64,000 nt of DNA, taken from NCBI RefSeq assembly GCF_902459505.1, contig NC_047096.1, positions 16,148,501-16,212,500 of the forward strand. The letters are read 5' to 3'. Under the pieces are notes generated by a model that saw only the letters and a program-made list of their open reading frames with translations, was not told the origin of the DNA and made no database searches. The stretch comes from Geotrypetes seraphini. Taxonomy: Eukaryota; Chordata; Amphibia; Gymnophiona; Dermophiidae. Shown piece after piece: positions 1 through 11,100 of this stretch; positions within the stretch are counted from its first letter, which is position 1, and every line of letters starts with the position of its first letter. Made by a program: the position numbers and the translations under genes.

Positions 1-317
1 ACATTGCACTAGAAGCTGATTTGCTCTCTAGTAACATCACTTCTATTATAACAAGGTCTACGCTGCTATTTGTTCCACCAACAAAACATTTATAAACACA
101 ATTTAAAGTACAGTCATCAGAATTTTAAGTCATACCTCAAAGTTTGATCATGTAACACTATTATTATTTAATACTCATTGGCTCCGTGTCCTCTAATACC
201 CATTTTAAAATTCTTGACTCAGAAAGCACTTTATACTGGAACACATTATCTCTCATCTTTGCTTATTCCACAAAGCTCATTCTTGTTCCTGCTTTCTTGA
301 CATGAGCATAATACATA
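1..317. other. No gene or recognised repeat
   Basis: AT-rich unique-looking sequence. I see no coding exon, RNA gene or repeat end. Confidence 0.5.
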
Positions 318-978
318 CCGTACACATACTCGAATATAAACTGACCCAAATATAAACAGTAACTTCCCCCCCCCCAAATAAAGGAGGAAAAGGTTGGCTC
401 AAATATAAACCGGGGGGGGGGGGGGGGGTGTTATATTCAAGTGCCCTGCCAGGCTCTGCACCCAGCCCCATCCCTCCCCTTCCAGGTTCTACACTATCCC
501 CCTCCTCTCTCCTGATGCCTTGCAGGCCTCCCACAAGACCTGGTGGTTCAGTGGTGAACCAGGGCAGGAGCAATCTTCCTACACTCCTGTCCCATACAGA
601 GCCACTATCTGAATGGCTGCCGTGAGTTCTCATGAGACTGCGAAAACTCACAGCAGCCATTCAGATAGTGGCTCTGCATGGGGCAGAGGTGTAAGATCGC
701 TCCTGCTCTTGTTCACTGCTGGATTACCAGGGATTTAAAAAAGGTACGCTTTTTACTAACTGGGGAGGCATGTGAGAGATGTTGAGTCAGCTGGGATAGG
801 AGGGATCCTTCCTGTTCCACTCCACTGCTAGACACCAGGTCTTACAGCAAGCCCGGTGGAGGCCTGCAACAGGTCTGGGAGGAGAGCAAGTTGATGCTGA
901 CCTGAATATAAACTTAGACCTCCATTTCTGGGCCATATTTTGGGCCCCAAAATCTGTTTATATTTGAATATATATGGT
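318..978. mobile_element. Long-hairpin MITE with poly-C and poly-G tracts
   Basis: The outer arms share CGAATATAAAC / GTTTATATTTG. Near the middle a near-perfect hairpin of about 50-bp arms (about 590-690, AGCCACTATCTGAATGGCTG and its complement) has flanking arms that also pair (GGCAGGAGCAATCTT with AAGATCGCTCCTGC). No transposase is present. The superfamily is not clear. Confidence 0.6.
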
Positions 979-1284
979 ATTCCCTCGGTTGCACAAGGTA
1001 GCCATGAGTAAATAAACATGCTGCTTTCCTCTTTGTTACACCCTCTGTAGAACTCATGGTCCCTCACACTTAGTCTTGGACCCTCCTCTAAAAAAGCTTA
1101 AGGCAGGCATTTGCTGGTGTTAGGCTTGGTGGACAGCAATGGACATTTTAAGTGATTTTTGCATTCTAACCACTGTTCTGCCCATCAACTGTTGTAGTTC
1201 CCTTCTTTTGTTCTTTAGTCTGTAAACTGACATGTTATTTTGCCTTTGAAGCAGTATAGCAAATCACCAATAAAACTGCATTAA

Positions 1285-2542
1285 CTAAGCTTCTTTGACT
1301 GGGTGACGGGGAAGCTAGATATTGGGGAGTCCCTGGACATCGTGTATCTGGACTTTAGCAAAGCATTTGATAGCGTACCACACCGCAGGTTGCTGAGCAA
1401 GATGAGTTCTATAGGATTAGGTGACACGTTGACGAAATGGGTTGGGAACTGGCTTGGAGGTAGGCTTCAAAGGGTGGTGGTGAACGGCACACCCTCTGAA
1501 ATGACGGAAGTGATCAGTGGAGTGCCACAGGGCTCGGTCTTGGGCCCAATCCTATTCAACATCTTTATAAGGGACTTGGCAGAAGGGCTTAGGGGTAAAA
1601 TAACATTATTCGCCGATGACGCCAAACTAAGTAATGTAGTGGGCAAATGCACAATAGATGATGTTTCAATGCCCGACAACATGATGCACGACCTACTCCT
1701 ACTGGAGCGCTGGTCTAGATCCTGGCAACTCAGCTTCAATGCCAAAAAATGCAAAGTTATGCACCTGGGCAGCCAAAATCCATGCAAGACTTACACCCTA
1801 AATGGCGAGATCCTAACAAGAACTGAAGCAGAACGTGACCTAGGGGTGATCGTCAGTGAGGACATGAAGGCTGCCAATCAAGTGGAGCAAGCTTCATCCA
1901 AAGCAAGACAAGTCATAGGTTGCATACGCAGAGGCTTCGTCAGCCGAAAGCCGGAAGTCATTATGCCATTGTATAGATCCATGGTGAGGCCCCACCTGGA
2001 ATACTGTGTGCAATTCTGGAGACCGCATTATCGCAAGGATGTGCTGAGACTGGAGTCGGTTCAGAGAATGGCCACTCGGATGGTCTCAGGACTCAAGGAT
2101 CTCCCATACGAGGAACGGTTAAACAAATTGCACCTATACTCACTCGAGGAGCGCAGAGAGAGGGGGGACATGATCGAGACGTTCAAGTATCTCTCGGGCC
2201 GCATAGAGACGGAGGAAGATATCTTCCTTTTCAAGGGTCCCACGACAACAAGAGGGCATCCGTGGAAAATTAGGGGAGGGAAACTACGAGCTGACACCAG
2301 GAAATTCTTTTTCACAGAAAGGGTGGTTGATCACTGGAATAGTCTTCCACTACATGTGATCGAGGCCAGCAGCGTGCCTGATTTTAAGGCCAGATGGGAT
2401 CGTCACGTGGGATCTATTCACAGGGCAAAGGAAGAGGAGGGATCTATTCACAGGGCAATGGTAGGGGAGGGACATTAGGGTGGGCAGACTGGATGGGCCT
2501 TGGCCCTTATCTGCCGTCTATTTCTATGTTTCTATGTTTCTA
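1285..2542 (+). mobile_element. CR1-type LINE, 5'-truncated, reverse transcriptase and 3' end
   Basis: A long open frame (1303-2478) carries reverse-transcriptase motifs: YLDFSKAFDSVPH, GVPQGSVLGPILFN, FADDAKL and the CR1-type C-terminal region (MVRPHLEYC, VQRMATRMV, NSLPLHVIEA). The 3' end is built from TTTCTATG repeats (about 2520-2542), typical of CR1 3' tails. The frame is open from the truncation to its stop, so this is a young or little-changed fragment. Other CR1 pieces lie at 11105, 17540, 42884, 43838, 44755 and 52659. Confidence 0.85.
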
Positions 2543-2570
2543 AGTGAGGTCTTAAATCTAGTGATGGGCT

Positions 2571-3561
2571 TAAAGAACATGATAAGGAGATTACTGGATT
2601 ACAGAAAATAACTACTGATATTAAATCACAGATTGAAACTCAACAACAAAATAATAAATCCTTTAAAGTAATACAGGATGCATTGATTAAGGACAATACC
2701 AACTTAAGAAGAAAGCTTGAATCACTTGAGAATTTCTCCAAAAACAATAATCTTAGATTAATTAATTTTCCTAAAATTTCCACAGCAACTCCCAGAGATA
2801 TGCTTAAATGTTACCTAGTAGAAATATTTGAAATTCCTGAATCTTCTATGCCACCGTTTACACAGGCTTATTATTTGCCTGTTAAAGACACTAATGATCA
2901 AAAAAACCCTCAGGAAGCGAATCAAGAAGTGATTCAAGAACCTTTGGATATATCAGCCTTAATAGAGTCCTCAGACAGGGAAGTAGCCATTCCAGCTACT
3001 TTACTCCTATCAGTTGCTCTTACATTAGATAAAACATGGCTATTGAAGTTATATTTTAAAAATAAACACAAGGAATTTCTGGGATTGAAAGTTCAAATGT
3101 TTCCTGATTTGGCCAGGGACACACAGAGGCGTCAAAAGGAATTTCTTTTGTTAAGACCAGCAATTACTGACCTGGGAGCAACCTTCTTTCTTCGATACCC
3201 TTGTAAATGTATCGTTCATTATAAGTCGCATAAATTTGTTTTCTTTGAACCTTCACAACTGACAACATTCCTGTCTCTGTCAAGACTGGAGAAAGCTCGT
3301 GATGCATGATATATAGAGGACTGCCTTACTACAGTTCTACCTATTACTATTTCTTTCTTTTTTGAATATGATTGCTTTAAATTCCGTTAGTGTGAATTTT
3401 GGATCCTATATGAGGACTTGAGCATGATTTAAGATAGAATTTATTTTCTTGGATTCCGGAACTTAACATGTTGGATGTTTCTTTGTTGAATCTTGCTTTT
3501 CTGTACAAGTTTAAACTTGATTGATTATAATTGAAAATTTATAAATAAAAAAAAAAAAAAA
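2571..3561 (+). mobile_element. ORF1-only L1-like retrotransposon, 5'-truncated, with 17-bp target-site duplication
   Basis: The insert is flanked by AAATCTAGTGATGGGCT at 2554-2570 and 3562-3578 and ends in an A tract. An open frame to 3308 holds an L1 ORF1-like RNA-binding protein: a coiled-coil LRRKLESLENFSKNNNLRL, then MFPDLARDTQRRQKEF and ATFFLRYPCKC. The 3' UTR follows directly with no ORF2. The same 3' end recurs at 10760-10977. It resembles the 'half-L1' (HAL1) elements of mammals in layout, and is probably moved by a full L1-type partner. Confidence 0.82.
2683..3309 (+). CDS. L1 ORF1-like protein fragment in the half-L1 insert
   Basis: The frame is open for about 208 codons. Order: coiled coil (residues ~1-30), a variable acidic middle (QEANQEVIQEPLD), then the conserved C-terminal RNA-binding part with FPDLARDTQRR and FLRYPCKC. 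The N terminus is missing because the insert is truncated. Confidence 0.7.
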   Translation: MIKDNTNLRRKLESLENFSKNNNLRLINFPKISTATPRDMLKCYLVEIFEIPESSMPPFTQAYYLPVKDTNDQKNPQEANQEVIQEPLDISALIESSDREVAIPATLLLSVALTLDKTWLLKLYFKNKHKEFLGLKVQMFPDLARDTQRRQKEFLLLRPAITDLGATFFLRYPCKCIVHYKSHKFVFFEPSQLTTFLSLSRLEKARDA

Positions 3562-3578
3562 AAATCTAGTGATGGGCT

Positions 3579-6016
3579 GATCCACACATAAGAAAGATGC
3601 TTTTGGGGATCCAGGTGCAACAAGAAATGAGGATATGACCAAGATTCCTAATATGGTGTGCAGTTTGTCCATTCTTACTTCTTTTTCTGCTTCTCATTAT
3701 TTGCCTTTATTCTTTTCTTCTCTATTATTTTTCTTCATCCTCCTCCACTTGTCCCCTTCTTATTATGCTTTGCTTTTCTCCAAGTTTCTCCTTTATGGAC
3801 TACACTCATCTAACCTTCTAATCACAGGTAGTGGTGCTCTAAGATGCTAACACTTCTCTTATCAGCTAGTAGTTTTATAGGCATTCATTTCCTAACAAAC
3901 TAACAATGAGGAGAATAGGGCGGGACCGGGGAGGTGCACAAAGGTAAGACTTGCTTCCAGCCTATAAAACTAGCACACAGTGGTGGGCTTCTTATGATCA
4001 AATCCAATAGCTAAAAACAGCTGAGGACAGATATGAGATAGGAGCAGAATCAGCATGCTTGCCTTTGTAGTCCAAGCTTACCAGTTGCTAATGCTGCTTG
4101 GGATAATAATGTTGGTTAAGCCACAGGCTTGGCCTTCCACCCTATTCCAATGCCTTCTTGTTTTATTAAAGAACATGTCACTGGCTTCTGTTTGAGAGGT
4201 TGCCTTGACTTGCCTTAGTGTACAATATTTGTGGCCAGCACTCAAGATTTTGATGAGCGATAAAAACTCGAAACATGTACACAAAAGGTCATACTAATGG
4301 TAAAAGGTAGATGTGAGGCAGTTAGATCACCAAAACCAAGGTAAATAGCTTAGCTCTTACTGGGTTCGATACCTGCAATGAATATGCAAAAAAGATCTCT
4401 CAAATATTCCCAAGATATAGCACCTGATTGTTCTCTTTTGGTATGGTTTATTATTTCTTTGTATATTGTATTTACTCATGTGCTGTCTTACTTTTGTTTT
4501 CTCCTGTCCTGTTTTGATTACAAGCATTCCATTTCTATTCATTTTAAAGCTTTAAATCACTGGTTTGGACAACACTTTCGTAGCCCACTTCAAAGTGATC
4601 AAGTTTGGGGGGGAGGGGGGCAGTGACCACAGCCTTGCCTGCTTCCTCTACATTAACTTCATGGTACCAAGAAATGGTTTTCAATAGATTTGCTCCTCAG
4701 AGGCTGTGCAAGTTACAAGTGCCTGGCACCATTTCTTTTGTTTTGGAACATCGTTAAGAGATAGAAGGTTAGAAATGCCAATATCATCTGAATGATCCCC
4801 ATTCCCTTATCAGACTAGATGGGGGCCATGCTAGTCCTCATCTGCCATCATTTATTCTAGTATTGTGCTTGTGCTACCCATGCTTAAAAAGAAGTAACAG
4901 CAGCTCTAGTATAGAATTTGAACTTTTTAATCATCATCCATTTTATTAAAACTACTTTCCTACTCCATAGGAAATTGCCCTGTGCTCAAAAGATCAAGTT
5001 TTTGACTAGGTTTTATTGCACAAATTTTTTTAAATCCACTGCAGCATGACTAACTCCCTCTCCCTTGCAATTTAGCTACAACTCTGGCTACCATAATGCA
5101 TAAGCACAAAATTTACACAAAATAAACTGTATACTATTCATGAGATTTACATCTTAAAACACAAGATCTGGCTAGATGCTATGAAATCTCTTCCCAAATC
5201 TATCCTAATACATTTTATTTAAAAAAAATAAAAAAGGGAGGTAGGCATGTTCAATTACTGCTACAGGAAGCATATTTCACAGGTCAGGTTGTTTTTTGTT
5301 TTTTTTTACAAGTCATCCATGGACATCTTAGACACACTAAATGGGCTGGCTAATGCTATTCAGTAGCATTAAATATCAACTGACTGCTGCAGTATCATTG
5401 GTTTGAGCCAACACTTACTTGATATGTTGGGACAGCAAAAAGGTTATCCTAATTCTGCTAAGCTAACCAGGCATGGGCCTGCATATTGGGTAGTGACTAG
5501 TTACTTAAACATTTAATACCAAAGCCTGGGCTTGGCCCAGCACTGAATATCCAGGCTTAGTTTAGCCTATGACTTAAAAAACAGTCATGCTAACTAGTGA
5601 TCCCACATTTTTTTCTTAGCTGCAAACCCAGATATCCAGTAAAAGGTTTGTACCAGGAGGCTCATGCTGAGTGAGGAGGTCAGATTCACAAATCTAACAG
5701 GAACAAGATGACCTTAAAGTAACTCCAAGAAAGGATGCTCAACCAACCCCCCCAAAAAATTCAACACTAAGGAAAACATCTCAAAATGGTAAGGTAGAGG
5801 TATACAAATTCTTGAATGACTGCAGCTCTCAATTTCCAGTTTTTAAGCTGTGAGATCTTGCTGCTGATGCTCTTTTAAAGAAGATTCCTAATTGTGGAAA
5901 ATGAGAGTTTACAATCTGAAAAGTCAGTGAACTTAATGGATTTTTGTTTTTATGCAAGAAATAAACTTGTCTGATTTTTGTGACGTTTTCTCTAAGTCTG
6001 CAAGTTGCTAATCACT
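3579..6016. other. Intergenic, no gene recognised
   Basis: AT-rich DNA. A short CR1-like tail (about 4790-4870, GACTAGATGGGGGCC... CATCTGCCATCATTTATTC) and a repeat-like stretch at about 5320-5640 are the only structures seen. Confidence 0.4.
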
Positions 6017-6842
6017 GAGGGGAAGATTCTCAAAACTTTAACATGATCACTAAACCAGTTCCAGCCGGTTTAGCATTCATTTATTTTAGCGGTGGATTAT
6101 CAAAACAGCTTACCATGGACTTTTCCAAGCTTCCAAGCAATCTCAGACTCTGCCATGCAAATGTATTACAAGGTCATTTATATATAAATGAGCACTCCGG
6201 GCTATTCTCTATTATCACTGAGTGATTCCCTAATCCTGGCAGCCCATTCCTGCCCACCGTGACTGTCATTGTACCCTCGTTGACCCCCCCCCTTTTACCT
6301 TGTTTACAAAGGCCAGGCTGAGGGATGTCTACCTCTGGCCAGGTTGCTTAAGGCCCCTCCCCAGCACATTCCAGGATGCACCAAGGAGGGGAAGGCCCGC
6401 CATTTTGAAGAGGCGGGCCTGCTGGCCAGAACTTTTAAACAAGGTAGGGGGGAGGGGAGTTGTCAGGAGTACAACAGCAGTGGCGGGAGTGGGCATCTCT
6501 CCCGCTGCCGGAGGGGGTGTCAAGGAGGGTTGCTTGGCAGTGGGAGTGAGCATCTCTCACTGCCAGGGGAAGTTTGCTTCACATCAGCGGCGGAAGGGAG
6601 TGGGCGTCCTTGCAAATCTTCAATCTGGGGTCTTTTATTATTTTTTTTATTTCTGCATTCATTCTGCGCATGTGCTGATCACTATCACCAGCGATTGGCA
6701 CATGCAAATTTAACAACCCTCCGCCAACCTCATTTGCATGTGCATTTTTTAAAGAATGTCTCGCCTTTTTGAAATCATTACAGTGGTGGCTGTGACAGTG
6801 GCCTGTTGGATTTTACCGCAAAGATTTGATAATCTTCCCCTG
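6017..6842. mobile_element. Foldback MITE, 0.8 kb
   Basis: The ends pair as AGGGGAAGATTCTCAAAACTTTAAC against its near-complement at 6820-6842. The interior is GC-rich. A relative of the right end occurs at about 28130-28235 (AAAGTTTTGAGAATCTGG). No transposase was found. Confidence 0.6.
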
Positions 6843-7627
6843 AATAGTGAAGGCAGGAGCACATCTCAGTACATTACACTCATTCTTAGGCTGTATGATT
6901 TTATAAGCTTTCTTCAATTCTACTGTTGTTGAAGAGCTTTTCCCAGAAGGCCTATCTTTGGTATAACTCTGAAAGGACTTTGCCATAGTGCAACTGCAGT
7001 CTGGTTAAAAAAGAGCATCTCCATATTTACCTCTTGCCCTCTAAACAAAAACTAAATTACTCTAAATCTAGGGAAAAAAGGTCTTCAGGTGCACTTTAAA
7101 TACCTTTCAAAAAAGGTCTAGAACTTGGATTTTAAATAAAAAGATTTTTTAAAAAGGCTAGGTGTTGCAACTTTCATCCAAAATAGATTCTTACAAAATT
7201 AAATACACAAACAAGTTTTTTAGCCCTTCAATATTCCATACATACCAGCTGGAAACCTAAAACTCAGTGCTCCAGCAACTTAAGGCACAAGATACACAGC
7301 TGAATTATCACCTACATCATCTTCCTTTTGGGGGCTTTGAAATTCCAGCTGAGAATACATGATATCCATCTTTAAATCTACCTTCCTATTGGCCATTTAC
7401 TACATTGTGCTGCCTATTCACGCAGTCACATACTTCTACTTGACCAATCACAGTACTCCAAACACAACTTTATAAAACCTTAGACTGAACTATGGACACT
7501 AGCTCCCCCGTACATTAGTACATTTTTTTCAATTTTGGCTTCTATTTAGTTAGCATGAAGCAAGGAAGAAGGGAGAACGAAAGAAAGATTGTGAAAAGAT
7601 TTAAAAGCTATAGAAACCTTGAAACTA
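6843..7627. other. Intergenic, nothing recognised
   Basis: No exon or repeat end is recognised. It lies downstream of the lectin gene's last exon and may include its 3' UTR and poly(A) site, but I could not place the signal. Confidence 0.35.
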
Positions 7628-7815
7628 AGGGTTCCTTTTACAAAGGTGCGTTAGGGCCTTAATGTGTGGAATAGTGTGCGCTAAAATGCTATGTGCGCTA
7701 GCTGCTACCGCCTCCTCTTGAGCAGGCGGTAGTTTTTCGGCTAGTGCACGCTACAGCATGTGCTAATCCGGTGCGTGCGCTAAAAACGCTAGTGCACCGT
7801 TGTAAAAGGAGCCCT
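7628..7815. mobile_element. Short MITE, ends AGGGTTCCTTTTACAAAGG
   Basis: It has terminal inverted repeats AGGGTTCCTTTTACAAAGG and TTGTAAAAGGAGCCCT with an internal hairpin around ACCGCC/GGCGGT. Related ends occur at 8560-8716, 34563-34724 and about 36280-36325. It lies just downstream of the lectin stop and may be in its 3' UTR. Confidence 0.65.
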
Positions 7816-7912
7816 AAATTTAACATTGCTTCCTTCAAAATACCCAAGTTGTTAAGCCCCCCAGCATGCTTGGCACTATCAAAGGGTGGATGCTTTGCAC
7901 TGTCTACTCATT

Positions 7913-8172
7913 TTAGGCACAGACCATCCATGTGACTCTCACACTGGACAGATGGTGACCCCCCAAGTTGCCAATCTGAACCTTGAACCCAGAGTCTGTC
8001 ACATCAACAGCCTTGACAGAGATCCCCACAGAGCCCTGGGTGCTCAGCCCAGAGACCCCCAGTGTGATGACAGGCTCCTTCAGCAGACGGTATGGGAAGA
8101 CAACCTCACGGATATGCGGCCAGCTGCAGTCTGCTGCAGTCTCACAGTATGTTTCCACTTCTCCAGAAAAAC
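7913..8172 (-). CDS. Lectin gene exon 5: H-type lectin domain and stop
   Basis: The whole lectin domain lies on this terminal exon, residues 383-467, ending ...VTWMVCA then TAA. The acceptor is CTTCTGGCAG. The domain plus junction carries four cysteines, at the exon start, in YCE, in DCSW and three bases before the stop region. These could make the within-subunit and between-subunit bridges seen in snail H-type lectins. Domain identity is by eye from the spacing of the Trp, Phe-Pro, Pro-Val and Gly-Phe positions. Confidence 0.82.
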
Positions 8173-11100
8173 CTGCCAGAAGGAAACAGATACAGAATTT
8201 GTTAAGATGTGGTTTTTTTACCTGAATACTGGCCCTCCTGCTGTGGTGCATGTCAGAATTTGACAAAATCTTAAAAGCCCTCTAGACCCAAGGCAAATAC
8301 TCAGAACTGGCAGAGTGCAAGCTCTTTAACTAAGTGAAAAGAGGCCACATCTAAAGCAAAGAGGGAGCTGTGACCTTGCGATCCATTCCAGACAGATTTC
8401 AACAATGTCCTGTTGGATACGCTAATGTCTCATCTACTGCTGCTTAATAAACACAAATTTTGAAACACTGGATTTATGAGTAGGCACTTCCACTTTCAGG
8501 TTTTAAATGATGAACGATGAACACCCCCCAGAAGCAAATTTAAAAAAAAATTAAATTAAGGCCTCCTTTTACTAAGCAGTGGTAGATGTTTTTACCATGG
8601 CCCAGGATGCTAAATGCTCTGACGCTGCTCTGCCACTCATAGGAATTCTATAGCGTCAGAATATTTAGCGCTCTGGGAAACCTCTACTGGAGCTTAGTAA
8701 AAAGGGGGGGGGGGGCGCGGTTAATTGCTTATTAGATAAATACTAGAAAAACACCATTTCCCATGGCTGATTTGTATCCTTCATTAAGTTTGTGACTTTC
8801 TGCAACGACTCCTAGACAATATAAACATACATTTGATTCCTTCAGAAAAGGTAACTCAGCAATAATACCCATGTACCTTCTAAAGAGATTAGGTTCTTAC
8901 CTTGCTAATATCTTTTCTAGTGCAATAGGTGTCATTCTAGACAGACAGGTTAGATTCCAGTGCCCACAAGTTGTGCAGAAGGAATCCACTCTGGTTTTCC
9001 AATCCCTCCTACTTCGCAAAGGGCTCTGCTGCCCTCTAAAGTTAGTTCTAAAGCAGGATATTACTAGAAACAGATGTGAAGAAGGGGTACAAGGAAACTC
9101 CCCGATTAACAAGTCTGTTCTGCTCTGAAATTATAACAAGCATGTTAACAATGAACAAGCATACCAAACAGAAAAAAAAAAATACCCCAGTGACCTAGCA
9201 CTAGATTGTGCTTTATACCCTTAAGGTCCGACTAGCATCCAACTGTCAGGTTTGGATATGAACATTCTGAGTGAGATAGTAGGCAGGCGCAGAAAATAAG
9301 TGATACTTGTCAGTAGATTGGAGAGGCGGACGATCCAAGATGGCAACTGTATAGGTTGGATGTGTGTTTGCTCCTGACAACCTCCTCGAATTAGTGATTT
9401 TTTTCTAGCATTTAACATAATTACCTACCGAGGATGCCTAAGCGGAGAGAGAGAAGCATCGCTGGGGCCTCGCGACACTCTGGGACTCCCGTGGTCGGCA
9501 GCATAGAGGAGCTTATCCGGCGCATGCAGGGCACGTCGGTAGAAACAGGGCTGTCCCCGCTGGAGACGCTGCAAGGGAACGGCGTGCAGCAGTCCTCCTT
9601 GGGGCTCAAGACAACTTTCAGCCCTGAAACATGAGCACCGCCCCCGCATCCTCGAACGACCAGTACCCCGAGGGAGGGGGAGCTTCCGGGAGCCGGAGTG
9701 CTTTCTCCCCCAGAGGCAGCAGAGATCGATCCGGGGAATGGTGATTCAGGTTCCCAGCCTTTGCTGGGGAGCCTGAACCTGGAGTTGGAGGCTTTAATGG
9801 CTGTGGGAGCTGGTTTAGTACAGCCTGAACAGCAGCTGAAAGACTTGCCAGTGGGTGAGCATAAAACTTTTACATTTACAATTTCCTCAACTTATTAAAC
9901 CCCAGGAAATAACGTTGGACGCCCTTTGGGACTTGGTAGCTACTATTCCTAAAACTATAACCTCTCAAATTAATCAAGTGGAAGAAAGACTTAAAGAGCA
10001 TGATAAGGAAATCTCAGGATTGCAGAAAATTACTAGTGACTTTAAATCATAAATTGAAACTCAAAAGCAAAATATTAAATCCTCCAAAGTAATACAGGAG
10101 GCGCTAATTAAGGACAATACAAATTTAAGAAGAAAGCTTGAATCACTTGAAAATTTTTCAATAAATAATAATCTTAGATTAATTAATTTTCCTAAGATTT
10201 CTACAACTCCTAGACATGCTTAAACATTATTTAGTGGAAATACTCGAAATTTCTGAGTCTTCTATCCCACCGTTTACACAGGCTTATTATTTGCCTGTTA
10301 AAGATAAAGATACTAGTGATCAAAAGAACCCTCAAGAAGCGAATCAAGAAGTGATTCAAGAACCATTGGATATATCTGCCTTATTAGAGTCTTCAGACAG
10401 GGAAGTAGCCACTCCGGCCACTTTGCTTCTTTCAATTGCTCTTGCTCTGGATAAAACATGGTTATTGAAGTTATACTTTAAAAATAAACAAAGAATTTTT
10501 GGGATTAAAAGTTCAAATGTTTCCTGATTTGGCCAGGGACACACAGAGGCGTAGAAAAGAATTTTTATTGCTAAGACCAGCAATTACTGCCCTGGGAGCT
10601 ACCTTTTTTCTTCGATACCCTTGCAAATGTATCGTTCATTATAAGTCGCATAAATTTGTTTTCTTTGAACCCTCACAACTGACAACATTCCTGTCTCTAT
10701 CAAGGCTGGAGAAAGCTCATGACGAACAGATGACTGCCTACCACAGTTTCAACCTATAACTGTTTTTCTTTTTTAACTGATCACTTTAAAATCTGTTTAA
10801 TTTAATCTTGGATCCTATATGAGGACTTGAGCGAGATTTAAGATAGATTTATTTTCTTGTTTGGAATGTATATATTATGTTGGATGTTCTCTTTTTATTT
10901 CTTGGATCTTGCTTTCTGTACAAGTTTAACTTGATTGATTATATTTGAAAGTTTATAAATAAATAATTTAAAAAAAAAAGTGATACTTGTGTCACTCTGG
11001 ACTCCCGCCCTATCTACTAGAAAATATATTAGCAAGGTAAGAACCTACTCTCTTTTTCTATTGCAATAGGTGCATATCATTCTAGACAGACAGGACATAC

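Larger units (their letters stand above)
8885..11100. mobile_element. Old DIRS-like terminal remnant, split by the half-L1 insert
   Basis: TTCTTACCTTGCTAATAT (about 8893) is inverted at about 11026 (ATATTAGCAAGGTAAGAA), while TTCTAGACAGACAGG occurs in the same direction beside both. One inverted arm followed by a direct repeat is the arrangement seen at the DIRS ends and internal complementary region at 11441-11800. I read this as a broken DIRS-type end of another family, with no coding part left. It is a fossil, older than the half-L1 inside it. Confidence 0.4.

Noticed and set aside
1303-2478. A host reverse-transcriptase gene
   Set aside because: Motifs and the TTTCTATG tail make it a 5'-truncated CR1 LINE.
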